A stretch of DNA of 64,000 bases from Colwellia sp. (GCF_013214175.1 NZ_JABSPA010000002.1:1240001-1304000); one strand, 5' to 3'. Counted from the stretch's first letter, positions 1 to 10,254 are shown. Numbers and translations are program-made. The notes: a model not told the origin generated them from the sequence alone.

Positions 1-43
1 ATTTCAAGTTAATCACCTCAAGTTAAGTCCGAAGGAAGAGAGA

Positions 44-1990
44 ATGAAAGAATTAAAATTACGTTATCCAGTGTCTGATAAAGCTAAAGCGGATACTCAT
101 ATTGATGCGGCTAAATACGATGCCATGTACAAACAATCAATTGAGCAACCTGATGAGTTTTGGGGCGAGCAAGCGAAAGAATTTATTGATTGGTACCAAC
201 CATGGGACAGCGTAAGTAAAGTTGATTTAAAAAACTCTGAAATTAGCTGGTTCTCGGGCGCTAAACTTAATGTCAGTTATAACTGTATCGATCGTCACTT
301 AGCGACTAAAGCTAATGATACCGCCATCATTTTTGAAGGCGATGATCCAAGTGATGATTCAAAAGTTACTTATCAAGAGTTACACGACCATGTTTGTCGT
401 TTAGCTAACTTATTAAAAGAACGCGGCGTTAAAAAAGGCGACCGTGTTTGTATCTACATGCCGATGATCCCTGAAGTGGGTTATGCCATGTTAGCCTGTG
501 CGCGTATTGGCGCAATTCATTCTGTTGTCTTTGGTGGTTTCTCTACTGAATCTATTAAAGCCCGTGTTTTAGATGCTGACTGTAAAGTCATTATCACTGC
601 TGATGAAAGTCTTCGTGGTGGCAAGCGTATTCCATTAAAAGCGAATGTTGATGCAGCCGTTGCTGATTGTCCAAATGTGCACTCAGTGATTGTTGTTGCC
701 CGTACTGGTGGAGATGTTGCTTGGAATGAGAAAGTTGACATTAACTATGCTGATGCTGTCGCAAAACAATCTGCGGTATGTGAACCAGAAATCATGGACG
801 CAGAAGATCCATTATTTATTCTTTATACCTCAGGTTCAACAGGTACACCTAAAGGTGTAGTACATACCTGTGGTGGCTATATCTTATATGCGGCTATGAC
901 CCATAAATATGTATTCGATTACAAAGAAGGCGAAATTTATTGGTGTACCGCTGATGCTGGTTGGATCACAGGCCACTCTTATATATTCTATGGCCCGTTA
1001 GCAAACGGTGCAACCACCTTAGTATTTGAAGGTGTACCAACTTACCCTGATGCGGGTCGTTTCTGGCAAGTATGTGAAAAACATAAAGTTAATATATTTT
1101 ACACCGCGCCAACCGCTATTCGCGCGCTAATGAGTGTTGGTGATGACTTAGTTAACCAATCTGATTTATCGTCATTACGTTTATTAGGTACCGTTGGCGA
1201 GCCAATTAACCCTGAAGCTTGGCATTGGTATTATGAAATTGTTGGTAAGAGCAATTGTCCAGTTGTTGATACTTGGTGGCAAACAGAAACCGGCGGTATT
1301 TTAATTACTTCACTACCAGGTGCTGTTGATATGAAACCAGGTTGTGCTGGTAAACCGTTCTTTGGTGTACAGCCAGCGTTATTTGATAAAGAAGGTAATA
1401 CCCTTGAAGGCGAAAATGCAGGTTTGTTAGTAATGACAGCCAGCTGGCCAGGACAACTACGTACAGTTTACAACGACCACAAGCGTTTCTATCAAACCTA
1501 TTTAGGTCAATATCCAGGTAATTACTTTACTGGTGATGGCGCTAAACGTGATGAAGATGGTTTCTATTGGATCACCGGTCGTGTTGATGACGTATTGAAC
1601 GTATCAGGTCACAGACTTGGCACTGCAGAAATTGAAAGTGCGCTAGTACTTCACCCGGCTGTTGCTGAAGCGGCTGTTGTTGGTTACCCACATGAAATTA
1701 AAGGCCAAGGCGTATATTGTTACGTGACCTTAATGGGTAATGCGACCGAGTCTGATGAGTTAAATGTTGAGCTACGTGAATTTGTTGCCAAAGAATTAGG
1801 CCGTTTTGCTAAGCCTGATTATGTGCAATGGGCACCAGGTTTACCGAAAACACGTTCAGGTAAAATCATGCGTCGTATTTTACGTAAGATTGCTGAAAAC
1901 GATGTTGATAGCTTAGGTGATACTTCAACATTGGCAGACCCAAGTGTTGTTGAAAACTTAATTGCTAAACGTATTATTCATGGTGGTTAA
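44..1990 (+). CDS. acs: AMP-forming acetyl-CoA synthetase
   Basis: Cytoplasmic enzyme that activates acetate to acetyl-AMP and then transfers the acetyl group to CoA, feeding acetate into central metabolism. The 648-residue length fits the roughly 650-residue family. Visible motifs are the adenylate-forming P-loop [11 protein letters not shown] (261-271), the core WWQTETGG near 410, and RSGKIMRR near the C-terminus, in which K607 corresponds to the catalytic lysine that is acetylated in enteric Acs. The ATG at 44 is preceded by a purine-rich ribosome site GAAGGAAGAG (31-40). It appears monocistronic, with a strong hairpin terminator right after it. Identity is secure; regulation is not visible because only 43 bases precede the gene. 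Confidence 0.97.
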   Translation: MKELKLRYPVSDKAKADTHIDAAKYDAMYKQSIEQPDEFWGEQAKEFIDWYQPWDSVSKVDLKNSEISWFSGAKLNVSYNCIDRHLATKANDTAIIFEGDDPSDDSKVTYQELHDHVCRLANLLKERGVKKGDRVCIYMPMIPEVGYAMLACARIGAIHSVVFGGFSTESIKARVLDADCKVIITADESLRGGKRIPLKANVDAAVADCPNVHSVIVVARTGGDVAWNEKVDINYADAVAKQSAVCEPEIMDAEDPLFILYTSGSTGTPKGVVHTCGGYILYAAMTHKYVFDYKEGEIYWCTADAGWITGHSYIFYGPLANGATTLVFEGVPTYPDAGRFWQVCEKHKVNIFYTAPTAIRALMSVGDDLVNQSDLSSLRLLGTVGEPINPEAWHWYYEIVGKSNCPVVDTWWQTETGGILITSLPGAVDMKPGCAGKPFFGVQPALFDKEGNTLEGENAGLLVMTASWPGQLRTVYNDHKRFYQTYLGQYPGNYFTGDGAKRDEDGFYWITGRVDDVLNVSGHRLGTAEIESALVLHPAVAEAAVVGYPHEIKGQGVYCYVTLMGNATESDELNVELREFVAKELGRFAKPDYVQWAPGLPKTRSGKIMRRILRKIAENDVDSLGDTSTLADPSVVENLIAKRIIHGG

Positions 1991-2035
1991 TACCTAGCAG
2001 TTAAATCTTAACTGTTTATCATAGCTACACTACTG

Positions 2036-2060
2036 AAAAGCGCCGCAAGGCGCTTTTTTT
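2036..2060 (+). terminator. Rho-independent terminator after acs
   Basis: Perfect stem AAAAGCGCC / GGCGCTTTT (2036-2044 with 2049-2057) with a GCAA tetraloop, followed by a T run. It lies 46 bases after the acs stop. Confidence 0.93.
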
Positions 2061-2093
2061 GTATTTGTCATTTGTAGTGAGTATTTAATTGGT

Positions 2094-2190
2094 CGTCATT
2101 CCCGAGGTTTCTTGTCGGGAATCTAGAAAACAAATTAACTTTCACTGTCCAAATCAACTGGATTCCGGCCAAAAGACTGCCGGAATGACG
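2094..2190. repeat. MITE-like palindromic intergenic element
   Basis: About 97 bases with terminal inverted repeats CGTCATTCC (2094-2102) and GGAATGACG (2182-2190). A nested pair follows the same symmetry: GGGAATCTAG at 2117-2126 and CTGGATTCCGG at 2158-2168. This matches the general form of dispersed palindromic elements common between genes in gammaproteobacteria. A further half copy, TGTCATTCCTG, starts at 2211. It has no coding capacity. No second full copy was noticed in this window. Confidence 0.6.
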
Positions 2191-2378
2191 AAGAGAGGTT
2201 TGTCATTCCTGAAATGTGTTAATCGTGAAGCCCTTGCTTAGTCATTTTTTATTACGCTTATTACTACGGTGATTTGTTTTTGTTACAACTGCTTATCAAT
2301 TTCCCTTGCGTGTATACAATATACATATATAGTGTTTGTCATCTCAATAATTATAATTTCTCATTTATAAGGTTAAGC

Positions 2379-5018
2379 ATGAACTTAAAACCAACGTTAC
2401 TATCATTGGTTATTGCCAGTGCAATTTTATCCGGCTGTAATGCCTCTACTGATAATCACGCTACTAAGTCGCCAGCAACTTCTGCAGAGTTAACAACAGC
2501 GCAAGGCTCTTTGATACCAGTAGCAAGTGTCATTCCACACCCTTCAGCAATGAGTGTTGACGTTACTGCTAATGGCAGAGTGTCGACGCTCAATAGCATA
2601 GAGGTAGTTAAGGTCGGTAAAAATATTCCTTATACCTATAGCTCAGGTAGAGTAAACAATACCCCAGGTTTTGACTGGTACGTCAGTAAACATTTTGCCC
2701 TTAAAAGTAACCGGCCAGAAGATCAAGTGCTCTTGTATATGGAGTTACTGGAAAGTTCATTTCCACACTATATCGAACTATTTGGCATGACACCGCCAGA
2801 TATGGAAAATAAACGCATGGCGGCAGTTTATGGTTCCAGTAAAAGTGAAACTAAAATATTTGTTACCGACGATAATTTAACCCGAGGCATTAGTGCGGGT
2901 GGCGAAGCGATGTTTTATAACCTTGTAGGTTATAGTTTTCCCAGTGCGCGTGAGCAACATCAACGATATATTGTTGTACATGAGCAAGGTCATGTTTTTC
3001 AAATGTCGTTAATGGACTATCCGGGCTGGTTACCCACTTGGTTTACCGAAGGCACTGCTGATGCATTAGCACATCATTATTATGATCCTGAGAAAAAACA
3101 GCTAAAAGTGATGGTGTTCGATCGAGCATCACCCATGGATTATGTGCGCTTAGGTTTAAAACAATATGAAGCCTTAAATAGTCCAAGTATTCAAGACATG
3201 ACTAACAACCCGAGTTTGTATCGTGGGGTAAACTTTTTCATTGTGCATTTTATGTTAGACGATCCAGACAGATCACATAAATTTAAAGCGTACCGCGATG
3301 AAATGGCGGCAAAACGTCAATCGGATTATGGTAGTGGCAAAGAATTATCTCATCAGTTGATGATGGATATTTTTGGCAATTGGGAGAAGGTAGAAGCTCA
3401 GTTTGTTGAATATGTTGCCGGTATTAATAAAACCTTCAATACCGCTGCTGGACCTTGGGAACAAGACGGCAATAAGTTATGGGTACGAGTGCTAAATAAT
3501 AGCTACGAACATGGCTCTCCTCGTATGGATGTCCGCTTAAAACCAGGTGAGAAACCTAGCTATAAGTCATTTAAATTTGATCAACCTTTAGCAGAAATGT
3601 CGTCATTAATCGTTAAACCTGTCCGTGGCGTTGATAACCCTACGGTGGCATTAGAGATAGATTATTTGGCTGACCATTTGCATCGTGGTCATGTCGGCAT
3701 TGGTTTAGGTTTAAAGATCAGTGATGAAAACCAGCAAAGATTAACAGCGGACAAAAAAGTTGGCACCTTCAAACAAAAGTCTTATAAACCAGATGAAGAT
3801 GAATTACTGCAAATAAAAGTCGTTAAAGGCAATACCATTGTGGTCAATGCGAGTTCTTTGGGCGGAGAAGATATTCGTTACTCTATTTCACCACAGATGA
3901 TTGCTGACTTAGAAAGCCAGCAACAACCTAAATTGGGACTGTCGGTTACCATTAACGCTGATCATTTAACTATTTTACTTAAATCGAAAGCTAGTCAGCA
4001 TAAGGTGAATTTTTCAATATCTAATGATGTACGCGCTAAGTTACTTGATAGAAATATGGCAATACTGGCAGAAAATGCTGAGCATAGGCTCACTGCCTTT
4101 TTTGATGATGGCAGAGACCTTAACCCAGTACCTAGAGATTTAACCACTAATCTAGAAGTTAACCCGTGGGCAAACCCAGCCGATCGTGCTATCAGCCGTT
4201 TATTTAGAGCCATGTGGCGCTTAGGTGATAAGGTTCCTAGTGAGTTATCAGCTATGTATGAATATATGATAGATGCCACACCAAAAGACCGTAAAACTCA
4301 ATTAGCTTCTTTAGATAAGTTGAATGCTGCTAGTGCTAGCTTAGTTGCTGCCATTGTTAATTCAGGCGCAACGAAAGACAAGATTAATCATGCCTTAAAA
4401 GAGCTGTCTGGCTTGCACCTGCGTTTAGAGTGGCGTCAAGAAAAGACCAATGGTGAGCAAGTTGTTTCTGCAGTTTTGCGTAATCAAGGCGCTTCAGTAG
4501 CTAAGGCGAACATAGTATTGAGCCAACAAGGTAATAACACATTGGCTAAAGAGTTTGAGCTAGCAAGTGGCGATAAAACCATGCAAGACTTAACCACTAC
4601 GTTAGCGACTCGTACCAGTAAAGAGGAGATAACTGCTAAGGCAAGTGTTGCATGGCAGGGGCAGTTAATTGAGCTAACGGTAACTCAAGGTGCACGGGTA
4701 TATCCTTGGTCATCTATGGCAATTGTTGAAGATGCAAAAGTCATTGGCGAAGAAGTATTAATTACCAGTGAATTTAGAGGGCCACATGCGGGAGAAACTA
4801 AAGGTAAAATAATAGTACAAGCGTACCCTTCAGATATTTTTGAAAACTCATATTATGAAGAAGAAATTACCATGGCACCTTACGAAATTCGCCAGTTTAG
4901 TAATAAGTTTACTGTAAAAGCAGGCGCTAAAAGCAAACCTAATGCGGTAGATGTTACTTTTGAATTGGTCATTGATGGTGAACCCGTGTTGATCAGTGAA
5001 AGATCTGAGATTAAATAG
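2379..5018 (+). CDS. Lipoprotein with gluzincin-type metallopeptidase motif
   Basis: Not assigned to a named family. The start at 2379 is chosen because it yields a clean lipoprotein signal peptide ending in the lipobox LSGC; the frame is open for 35 more codons upstream, but that extension is not signal-like. The mature protein would be lipid-anchored. The motif HEQGH (H201, E202, H205) is followed 19 residues later by E224 in TEGTAD, the HExxH...E spacing of gluzincin zinc peptidases. The 879-residue protein continues with a long region that looks beta-rich near the C-terminus and may be a substrate- or surface-binding part. It stands alone, flanked by terminators. Peptidase activity is inferred from the motif only. 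Confidence 0.75.
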   Translation: MNLKPTLLSLVIASAILSGCNASTDNHATKSPATSAELTTAQGSLIPVASVIPHPSAMSVDVTANGRVSTLNSIEVVKVGKNIPYTYSSGRVNNTPGFDWYVSKHFALKSNRPEDQVLLYMELLESSFPHYIELFGMTPPDMENKRMAAVYGSSKSETKIFVTDDNLTRGISAGGEAMFYNLVGYSFPSAREQHQRYIVVHEQGHVFQMSLMDYPGWLPTWFTEGTADALAHHYYDPEKKQLKVMVFDRASPMDYVRLGLKQYEALNSPSIQDMTNNPSLYRGVNFFIVHFMLDDPDRSHKFKAYRDEMAAKRQSDYGSGKELSHQLMMDIFGNWEKVEAQFVEYVAGINKTFNTAAGPWEQDGNKLWVRVLNNSYEHGSPRMDVRLKPGEKPSYKSFKFDQPLAEMSSLIVKPVRGVDNPTVALEIDYLADHLHRGHVGIGLGLKISDENQQRLTADKKVGTFKQKSYKPDEDELLQIKVVKGNTIVVNASSLGGEDIRYSISPQMIADLESQQQPKLGLSVTINADHLTILLKSKASQHKVNFSISNDVRAKLLDRNMAILAENAEHRLTAFFDDGRDLNPVPRDLTTNLEVNPWANPADRAISRLFRAMWRLGDKVPSELSAMYEYMIDATPKDRKTQLASLDKLNAASASLVAAIVNSGATKDKINHALKELSGLHLRLEWRQEKTNGEQVVSAVLRNQGASVAKANIVLSQQGNNTLAKEFELASGDKTMQDLTTTLATRTSKEEITAKASVAWQGQLIELTVTQGARVYPWSSMAIVEDAKVIGEEVLITSEFRGPHAGETKGKIIVQAYPSDIFENSYYEEEITMAPYEIRQFSNKFTVKAGAKSKPNAVDVTFELVIDGEPVLISERSEIK

Positions 5019-5072
5019 CGCTTAACTAACCTTGCCCTAACAGTACGAGGAGGAGGTTAGTTAAAATGGTAT

Positions 5073-5099
5073 AAAAAAAGCGCCGAAAGGCGCTTTTTT
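5073..5099. terminator. Bidirectional terminator between convergent genes
   Basis: Stem AAAAAAAGCGCC / GGCGCTTTTTT with a GAAA loop. The A and T runs on either side allow it to serve both the lipoprotein gene on the plus strand and the amylase gene on the minus strand. Confidence 0.92.
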
Positions 5100-5119
5100 A
5101 TGGTGTTAAACTATGAAAA

Positions 5120-7138
5120 TTAAAAGTTTGTTATTTCAACACTATTAGTATTGAATTCGAACTTGTTAACCTTGCCACACTGGGCAAAGTGGTTATTAGA
5201 ACTAAAAGGTGCATCAGCCTGTGAAATATTACCTTCCCAGCCTTGGCCATTTTTAATAAAGGCTTTTACTTCAAACTTACCGTTAACCGCTTTACTGCAA
5301 TCCATATCAACATCTATCATCCAGTAATGAGCTCCCCAAATATTGAGTGGGTCTTCACCATAACCATCATTAGCTGTGGTGCGCAATTCGCCCCAGCTAC
5401 TTGGCCAAACATTGGTAGTCCAATCAAGAGGCGTACCTTCAGCTGCCGTACTTTGATTCACTTCACTGCCATACCAATCTAAATAGTTTTCATTATTTTT
5501 CCATGGTGTTGTTGTGCTATTAAGTAAATTGTTATGCCTAATTGGCATAGCACAAGCAAAGTTACTGGTTTGACAGTTTCTGCCTAGTTGGTTGTTAGCA
5601 TAATCATGATCGATACCGCCACGAATAAACATATCTTGTCCGCTTTGTGTTTGCGCTTGAATAAATATCACAGTACGCTGCCAGTCAGCATCGGTTGGCG
5701 GAATGACTACACCATCAGTTTTTGCACCTTGGTGAATAGCAAAGGCATCCCAAGCGTTAACATTGGCATTGATCGTTCCGTCACTGTTGACGGTAATGAT
5801 TTCACCACTACAAGATTGACCATCGGTAGATAACTCACCTTTAAGCACATTACAGTAAGTTCCTGCGACCATATCAGTGTTTAACGTAGTGGTTAAGTTT
5901 GAGTTTTCTTTGTTGATGGCAACAAAACCTGAACTACCGCGACCAAAGGCGATTTGATTATTATCGTTATCCCACCAATTGGTTGTGCTCCAGTTATCCG
6001 CAGTATTATTTCTAAAATCGACAGCCCCTGCAATGTATGACCACCTGTGCTCACACTGCCATTTGTCGCCAAAGCATTCTAAATTGCCATTATTATGTAC
6101 GGATACACTAGGAGCACCACCGTCGGTATCACCATGAAAGTCATAGCTAGACATTACTTTTGGGTAACCATACGGGTAAGCCAGCATGAATACATTGGCT
6201 AAATCGTATAAACGGCCATCTTCAAAGGTTATGACATTGCCCCCGCCGCCATGGCCACGTTGGTTGTCATGGTTATCAACAAAAACAACTGCCGAGCTAC
6301 TGGCCATAAAGCCCCAAGCCTCGCCAAAGGTACTTAACCAAGCTAATTTACCATTTTTGAAGGTATTACCGAGTTGGGTGGTATATTTAAACTCAGTTAC
6401 TAAACCTGCACTAGTGTATTCAGACGCACTGATCGCCTCGCCACCTTGATCTATGACTTCTTGAAAAACTAATGGGCTGCCATTGACCTTCGATAAAACC
6501 CCTTGAATATCACCAACTGCCATATGTTTTGAGGCATCCAATCGAAAACCAGCGACACCGATACTGGTAAGGTCATTTAAATAGCCTGCTAGGGTTTCTT
6601 GTACATAAACCGAGCCGGTATTTAAATCAGGTAAACTGACTAATTCACAGTTCTGCACTTGCCAGCGGTTACTATAGTCACTGATGTTACAGGTACTATG
6701 GAAATCTTGTGGGCTAAAAAGTGGGTAGGTTTTATTGCCATAGTTACTGCCCGCAGTACCTGTGCCGCTACCATTTGCCATGTGATTTATAATTGCATCA
6801 ACGTAAATATCTACCCCAACAGCCTTACAGCGATTAACCATATCGATAAATTGGCCTCGATCACCGCCGCGACTTTGCAGTTGATAGCTCACTGGTTGAT
6901 AACGTGTCCACCATTGTGTTCCTTGAATATGTTCATTGGGTGGTGATACTTGCACTGCCGCATATCCTTTCGGACCAAGGTAATCTTCACATTCTTGGGC
7001 TACATCTTGCCAGTTCCATTCAAATAAATGCACAAAGGTAGTTGGTTGAGCGGCTGCTTGTGCGGGAGTTATGGCTAGAAGTGGTAAAGCAATAGCTAAG
7101 CTTGTGGCCATTAAATTTTTAGTTATTTTAGATCTCAT
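5120..7138 (-). CDS. Secreted chloride-dependent alpha-amylase (GH13)
   Basis: Endo-acting alpha-1,4-glucan hydrolase exported by a Sec signal peptide (about 1-29, ending near PAQA). The four GH13 regions are present: DAIINH (114-119), GFRLDASKH with nucleophile D201, acid/base E227 in QEVID, and FVDNHD with D291. The chloride ligands known from animal-type amylases and from the Antarctic Pseudoalteromonas enzyme are all in place: R199, N289 and K327, the last being lysine as in the cold enzyme. After the catalytic part, a roughly 185-residue tail (from about 487) resembles the cleaved C-terminal propeptide of that cold amylase; this resemblance is from memory. Total length 672 fits that precursor. 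It is transcribed alone, divergent from aroF. Confidence 0.93.
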   Translation of the reverse strand: MRSKITKNLMATSLAIALPLLAITPAQAAAQPTTFVHLFEWNWQDVAQECEDYLGPKGYAAVQVSPPNEHIQGTQWWTRYQPVSYQLQSRGGDRGQFIDMVNRCKAVGVDIYVDAIINHMANGSGTGTAGSNYGNKTYPLFSPQDFHSTCNISDYSNRWQVQNCELVSLPDLNTGSVYVQETLAGYLNDLTSIGVAGFRLDASKHMAVGDIQGVLSKVNGSPLVFQEVIDQGGEAISASEYTSAGLVTEFKYTTQLGNTFKNGKLAWLSTFGEAWGFMASSSAVVFVDNHDNQRGHGGGGNVITFEDGRLYDLANVFMLAYPYGYPKVMSSYDFHGDTDGGAPSVSVHNNGNLECFGDKWQCEHRWSYIAGAVDFRNNTADNWSTTNWWDNDNNQIAFGRGSSGFVAINKENSNLTTTLNTDMVAGTYCNVLKGELSTDGQSCSGEIITVNSDGTINANVNAWDAFAIHQGAKTDGVVIPPTDADWQRTVIFIQAQTQSGQDMFIRGGIDHDYANNQLGRNCQTSNFACAMPIRHNNLLNSTTTPWKNNENYLDWYGSEVNQSTAAEGTPLDWTTNVWPSSWGELRTTANDGYGEDPLNIWGAHYWMIDVDMDCSKAVNGKFEVKAFIKNGQGWEGNISQADAPFSSNNHFAQCGKVNKFEFNTNSVEITNF

Positions 7139-7247
7139 TTTAGCTCCTATTTATAATTATTATTTATTTTCTCTTTAAATCCGTTTCTTAAATTGAGTAC
7201 CGCTGCATATTTGCTTAAAATTTATTCAATGTCATCGTTATCTATAT

Positions 7248-7261
7248 TGAATACGTATGCA
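7248..7261. promoter_or_regulatory. Candidate LacI-type operator upstream of the amylase
   Basis: TGAATACGTATGCA contains a perfect 8-bp palindrome ATACGTAT about 110 bases upstream of the amylase start. The form resembles sites of LacI-family sugar regulators such as maltose repressors. No regulator gene is nearby, so the assignment is tentative. Confidence 0.35.
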
Positions 7262-7446
7262 TGAAATCTACTTTTTACCAAATACTTATCTAGTTCTTTT
7301 TAGCTTCTATCAAGTTAATTGAAAGCTAGCTCTATGTTTTTCTGTGCGACTTTGAACTTGTAATCATTAAGTGAGGTGGGGTAAGGAATATGAATTTAAT
7401 TGTTTACTGAAGCTGTTTTAGTTGACCAAAGTTGTTGTGTAATTAA

Positions 7447-7503
7447 ATGCTCAACAAGCAGGTAAATTTTTCACTCTTTTTTTATCGCTTATTTACTATT
7501 TAA
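7447..7503 (+). CDS. Possible Phe-rich leader peptide upstream of aroF
   Basis: An 18-codon ORF in the 580-base gap between the amylase and aroF. It reads MLNKQVNFSLFFYRLFTI: four Phe and one Tyr within ten residues, in the style of aromatic leader peptides. Downstream, AGCTTAAAAGGG (from 7514) can pair with CCCTTGTTTTAAGCT (7610-7624). No GC-rich hairpin with a T run was found, and the ribosome site is poor. A T-rich stretch encodes Phe by chance, so this is weak. The rest of the gap (7139-7718) shows only the amylase operator candidate and AT-rich sequence. Confidence 0.25.
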   Translation: MLNKQVNFSLFFYRLFTI

Positions 7504-7718
7504 TACTATACATAAGCTTAAAAGGGTGTAATTATATCAATACAAATTGCGTACTTAAATCTTTACGATTCCTTGTTTTTGTTTTTGGTTGAGCTGTGGC
7601 CCTTGTTTTAAGCTGTTATCCTTCCTTGAATTTCACATGTTTAATCTCTTTATTTAGCTAGCGTACACCCACTTTAAAAATCCACTTGGTGGAAAAATAG
7701 ATTGTTTAAGGAAAAATC

Positions 7719-8813
7719 ATGACCACAACTAGCGAATTAAGCGCAGTGCCAACGAGCTCAAATGACATTCACGTTAATGCCGAACATGTATTAATTACCC
7801 CTGAAGCTTTGCGTGCAGAATTACCACTTTCTGAAGCCGGCCGTGAGTTTGTCAAACAGTCGCGTAAAACCATTAGTGAAATAATCCACAAGCGTGATCC
7901 GCGTTTATTAGTTATTTCAGGTCCGTGTTCTGTTCATGACGTTGAAGCGGCTAAAGATTACGCCCGCCAATTAAAAGCGCTGCATAATAAACACCAAGGT
8001 TCTTTATTTGTGGTTATGCGTGTTTACTTTGAAAAGCCTCGTACTACTGTTGGTTGGAAAGGTTTAATAAACGATCCACATATGGATGGCTCGTTTGATG
8101 TTGAAACCGGTCTTCGCAAAGCACGTGAATTAATTCTTTACTTAACAGAGCTTGGTTTACCTCTAGCAACTGAAGCGCTTGACCCTATTAGCCCACAATA
8201 CCTGGCAGAAGTGTTTAGCTGGTCAGCGATAGGCGCCCGTACTACCGAGTCTCAAACTCACAGAGAAATGGCCAGTGGTTTATCCATGCCAATTGGCTTT
8301 AAAAATGGCACAAATGGTAGCTTAGGTGTGGCAGTAAATGCATTACAATCAGCTGCTTCTCCGCATCACTTTATGGGCATAAATCGTCAAGGGCAGGTTG
8401 CCTTGATTCAAACCCGCGGTAATCCTGATGGCCATGTTATTTTACGTGGCGGCGCAGCGCCAAATTATGATGCAGCAAGTATTGCCGAGTGTGAGAAAAC
8501 CTTAGCTAAACAAGATATTGATGCTGGTATTATCGTCGACTGTAGTCATGGTAATTCCAACAAAGATTACACTCGTCAGCCATTGGTTGCACTGGATGTT
8601 GTTGAGCAAATTTGTGCGGGTAATAAGTCGATTATTGGTATAATGTTAGAGAGTAATATTAATGCTGGTAAGCAAAGCAGCGATTTAGCCAAAGAAGATC
8701 TAGCTTATGGGGTATCCGTTACCGATGCTTGCATTGATTTTGCTGAAACTGAGCAGCTATTAGCCGATGTCGAAGCACAATTATCAGGTTGTTTAACAGC
8801 GCGAATTGCCTAA
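7719..8813 (+). CDS. aroF: 3-deoxy-7-phosphoheptulonate (DAHP) synthase, type I alpha
   Basis: Condenses phosphoenolpyruvate and erythrose 4-phosphate to DAHP, the first step of the shikimate pathway. Motifs are GPCSVHD (68-74) with the metal-ligand cysteine, FEKPRTTVGWKG for substrate phosphate binding, and IVDCSHGN near the C-terminus. Length 364 fits the AroFGH family. The tyrosine-regulated type (AroF) is inferred from linkage to tyrA just downstream, as in enterics; the sequence alone does not settle which amino acid inhibits it. The ribosome site TTAAGGAAAA precedes the ATG. A terminator separates it from tyrA, so the two are probably only partly co-transcribed. Confidence 0.93.
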   Translation: MTTTSELSAVPTSSNDIHVNAEHVLITPEALRAELPLSEAGREFVKQSRKTISEIIHKRDPRLLVISGPCSVHDVEAAKDYARQLKALHNKHQGSLFVVMRVYFEKPRTTVGWKGLINDPHMDGSFDVETGLRKARELILYLTELGLPLATEALDPISPQYLAEVFSWSAIGARTTESQTHREMASGLSMPIGFKNGTNGSLGVAVNALQSAASPHHFMGINRQGQVALIQTRGNPDGHVILRGGAAPNYDAASIAECEKTLAKQDIDAGIIVDCSHGNSNKDYTRQPLVALDVVEQICAGNKSIIGIMLESNINAGKQSSDLAKEDLAYGVSVTDACIDFAETEQLLADVEAQLSGCLTARIA

Positions 8814-8864
8814 AGGTTTTTTACCTACCGGTTCTTTACCTAATGTAGGTAGGTAAAGTATTAG

Positions 8865-8887
8865 ACGCGACTTATGTCGCGTTTTTT
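8865..8887 (+). terminator. Terminator between aroF and tyrA
   Basis: Stem ACGCGAC / GTCGCGT with loop TTAT, then TTTTT. Just before it, TACCTA (8837-8842) and TAGGTA (8846-8851) form a second small hairpin. Confidence 0.85.
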
Positions 8888-8985
8888 ATTTTAAAGGCTT
8901 TGATAAATAATTTTAAGAAAAATACTTTAATATTCTTGTTCTAGACAATGTGCTTTAGAGAAGATGTTTTATATAAGAGATAGTA

Positions 8986-10131
8986 ATGACCAATTCAGAT
9001 CCCGACTTTGATAAAAAGTTAACCAGCTTGCGTGATGAAATTGATGAAATTGACAGTGATTTAGTTAAGCTATTACAGCGGCGACTTAGCGTTACCAGTA
9101 AAGTGGGGCAATTAAAAAGCAGTGTCGGCAAGCCTATTTATGACGGCGCACGTGAAGCGAGTTTATTTGCTAAAAGACGTTTACAAGCCAGTGAGGCTGG
9201 TTTATCCCCTGATTTAATTGAAGATGTTTTACGCCGTTTAATGCGTGACTCATACGTCAGTCAAGATGCTAGCGGCTATCGCTGTGTGAATGTTGATTGT
9301 AAAAAAGTGGTTGTTGTTGGTGGTAAAGGACAGTTAGGTGCCATTTTTGTCGATTTATTTCAACGTTCTGATTATCAGGTTGCCATTATAGAACAAGACG
9401 ATTGGCCCAACAGCGAGGCTATATTAGCTGATGCTGGTGTGGTAATTGTCGCAGTGCCAATTCGTTTAACTACTATGGTTATTCATCATTTAAATAACTT
9501 GCCAAAAGATTGTATTTTGGCCGATTTAACCAGTATTAAAGAGTCGCCTTTATTTGAGATGAAAAAGGCACATGCAGGTCCAGTGGTAGGTTTACATCCT
9601 ATGTTTGGCCCTGATGTTACCGGTTTAATTAAGCAAACCATCATTAGTTGTCAAGGCCGCTTTCCTGAAAAATATCAGTGGTTACTTGAGCAGTTTGAAG
9701 TATGGGGCGCTAAAATTTATCCGGTTGAAGCCCATGAACATGATCAAGCTATGTCCATGGTGCAAGTAATGCGACATTTTTCTACTATTGCTTACGGTTA
9801 CCATCTAATGGCCGAAGGTGCAGATATTGAAAAACTGGTGGCGATGAGCTCACCCATTTACCGATTAGAGCTCATTATGGTTGGTCGACTATTTGCCCAA
9901 GACCCTACTCTTTATGCCGATATCATTTTTGCTAACAAAGACAATGTCGGCATGATGAAACGCTTTGCTTATCGATTCTTAGAATTACTTGAAGATGTTA
10001 GTCTTGATGACAAAGATGCTTTTGTTGATATGTTTAATCACGTTTCTGATTGGTTTGGAGATTATGCTGGTGACTTCCTTGAAGAAAGTAAATCCATGTT
10101 GTTAAAAGCCAATGAGTTGAAAAAGCACTAA
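8986..10131 (+). CDS. tyrA: Bifunctional chorismate mutase / prephenate dehydrogenase
   Basis: Converts chorismate to prephenate and then, with NAD, to 4-hydroxyphenylpyruvate for tyrosine synthesis. The N-terminal AroQ-type mutase domain (about 1-90) shows the pattern LRDEIDEIDSDLVKLLQRR. The dehydrogenase domain begins with a nucleotide-binding strand VVVVGGKGQLG (108-118) and carries the LHPMFGPD motif. Length 381 matches the enteric fusion (about 373). It sits downstream of aroF, giving a small tyrosine-branch cluster. The start ATG at 8986 follows AAGAGATAGTA. Confidence 0.96.
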   Translation: MTNSDPDFDKKLTSLRDEIDEIDSDLVKLLQRRLSVTSKVGQLKSSVGKPIYDGAREASLFAKRRLQASEAGLSPDLIEDVLRRLMRDSYVSQDASGYRCVNVDCKKVVVVGGKGQLGAIFVDLFQRSDYQVAIIEQDDWPNSEAILADAGVVIVAVPIRLTTMVIHHLNNLPKDCILADLTSIKESPLFEMKKAHAGPVVGLHPMFGPDVTGLIKQTIISCQGRFPEKYQWLLEQFEVWGAKIYPVEAHEHDQAMSMVQVMRHFSTIAYGYHLMAEGADIEKLVAMSSPIYRLELIMVGRLFAQDPTLYADIIFANKDNVGMMKRFAYRFLELLEDVSLDDKDAFVDMFNHVSDWFGDYAGDFLEESKSMLLKANELKKH

Positions 10132-10156
10132 GCTAGCTTTTCTTTTTCAGCCTATT

Positions 10157-10254
10157 TTCACGCTAGTACTATCTTTAGTAATGCTATTAGTACTGTTTTA
10201 GTAACGGTACTGGTCCTTTCACTAGTACCTTCTCCAGGAAAATATTAGCGTGAA
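10157..10254. repeat. 98-bp structured element bounded by TTCACGCTA inverted repeats
   Basis: TTCACGCTA (10157-10165) and TAGCGTGAA (10246-10254) are exact inverted repeats. Between them the core TTAGTA or CTAGTAC recurs about every 11 to 16 bases, so the transcript could fold extensively. It lies just after tyrA and might be a 3' structure or a small mobile palindrome. The rest of the gap up to 10586 is AT-rich and shows nothing else assignable. Confidence 0.35.

Noticed and set aside
2274-2378. Upstream extension of the lipoprotein gene by 35 codons
   Set aside because: The extension destroys the lipoprotein signal and has no ribosome site; the ATG at 2379 is better.
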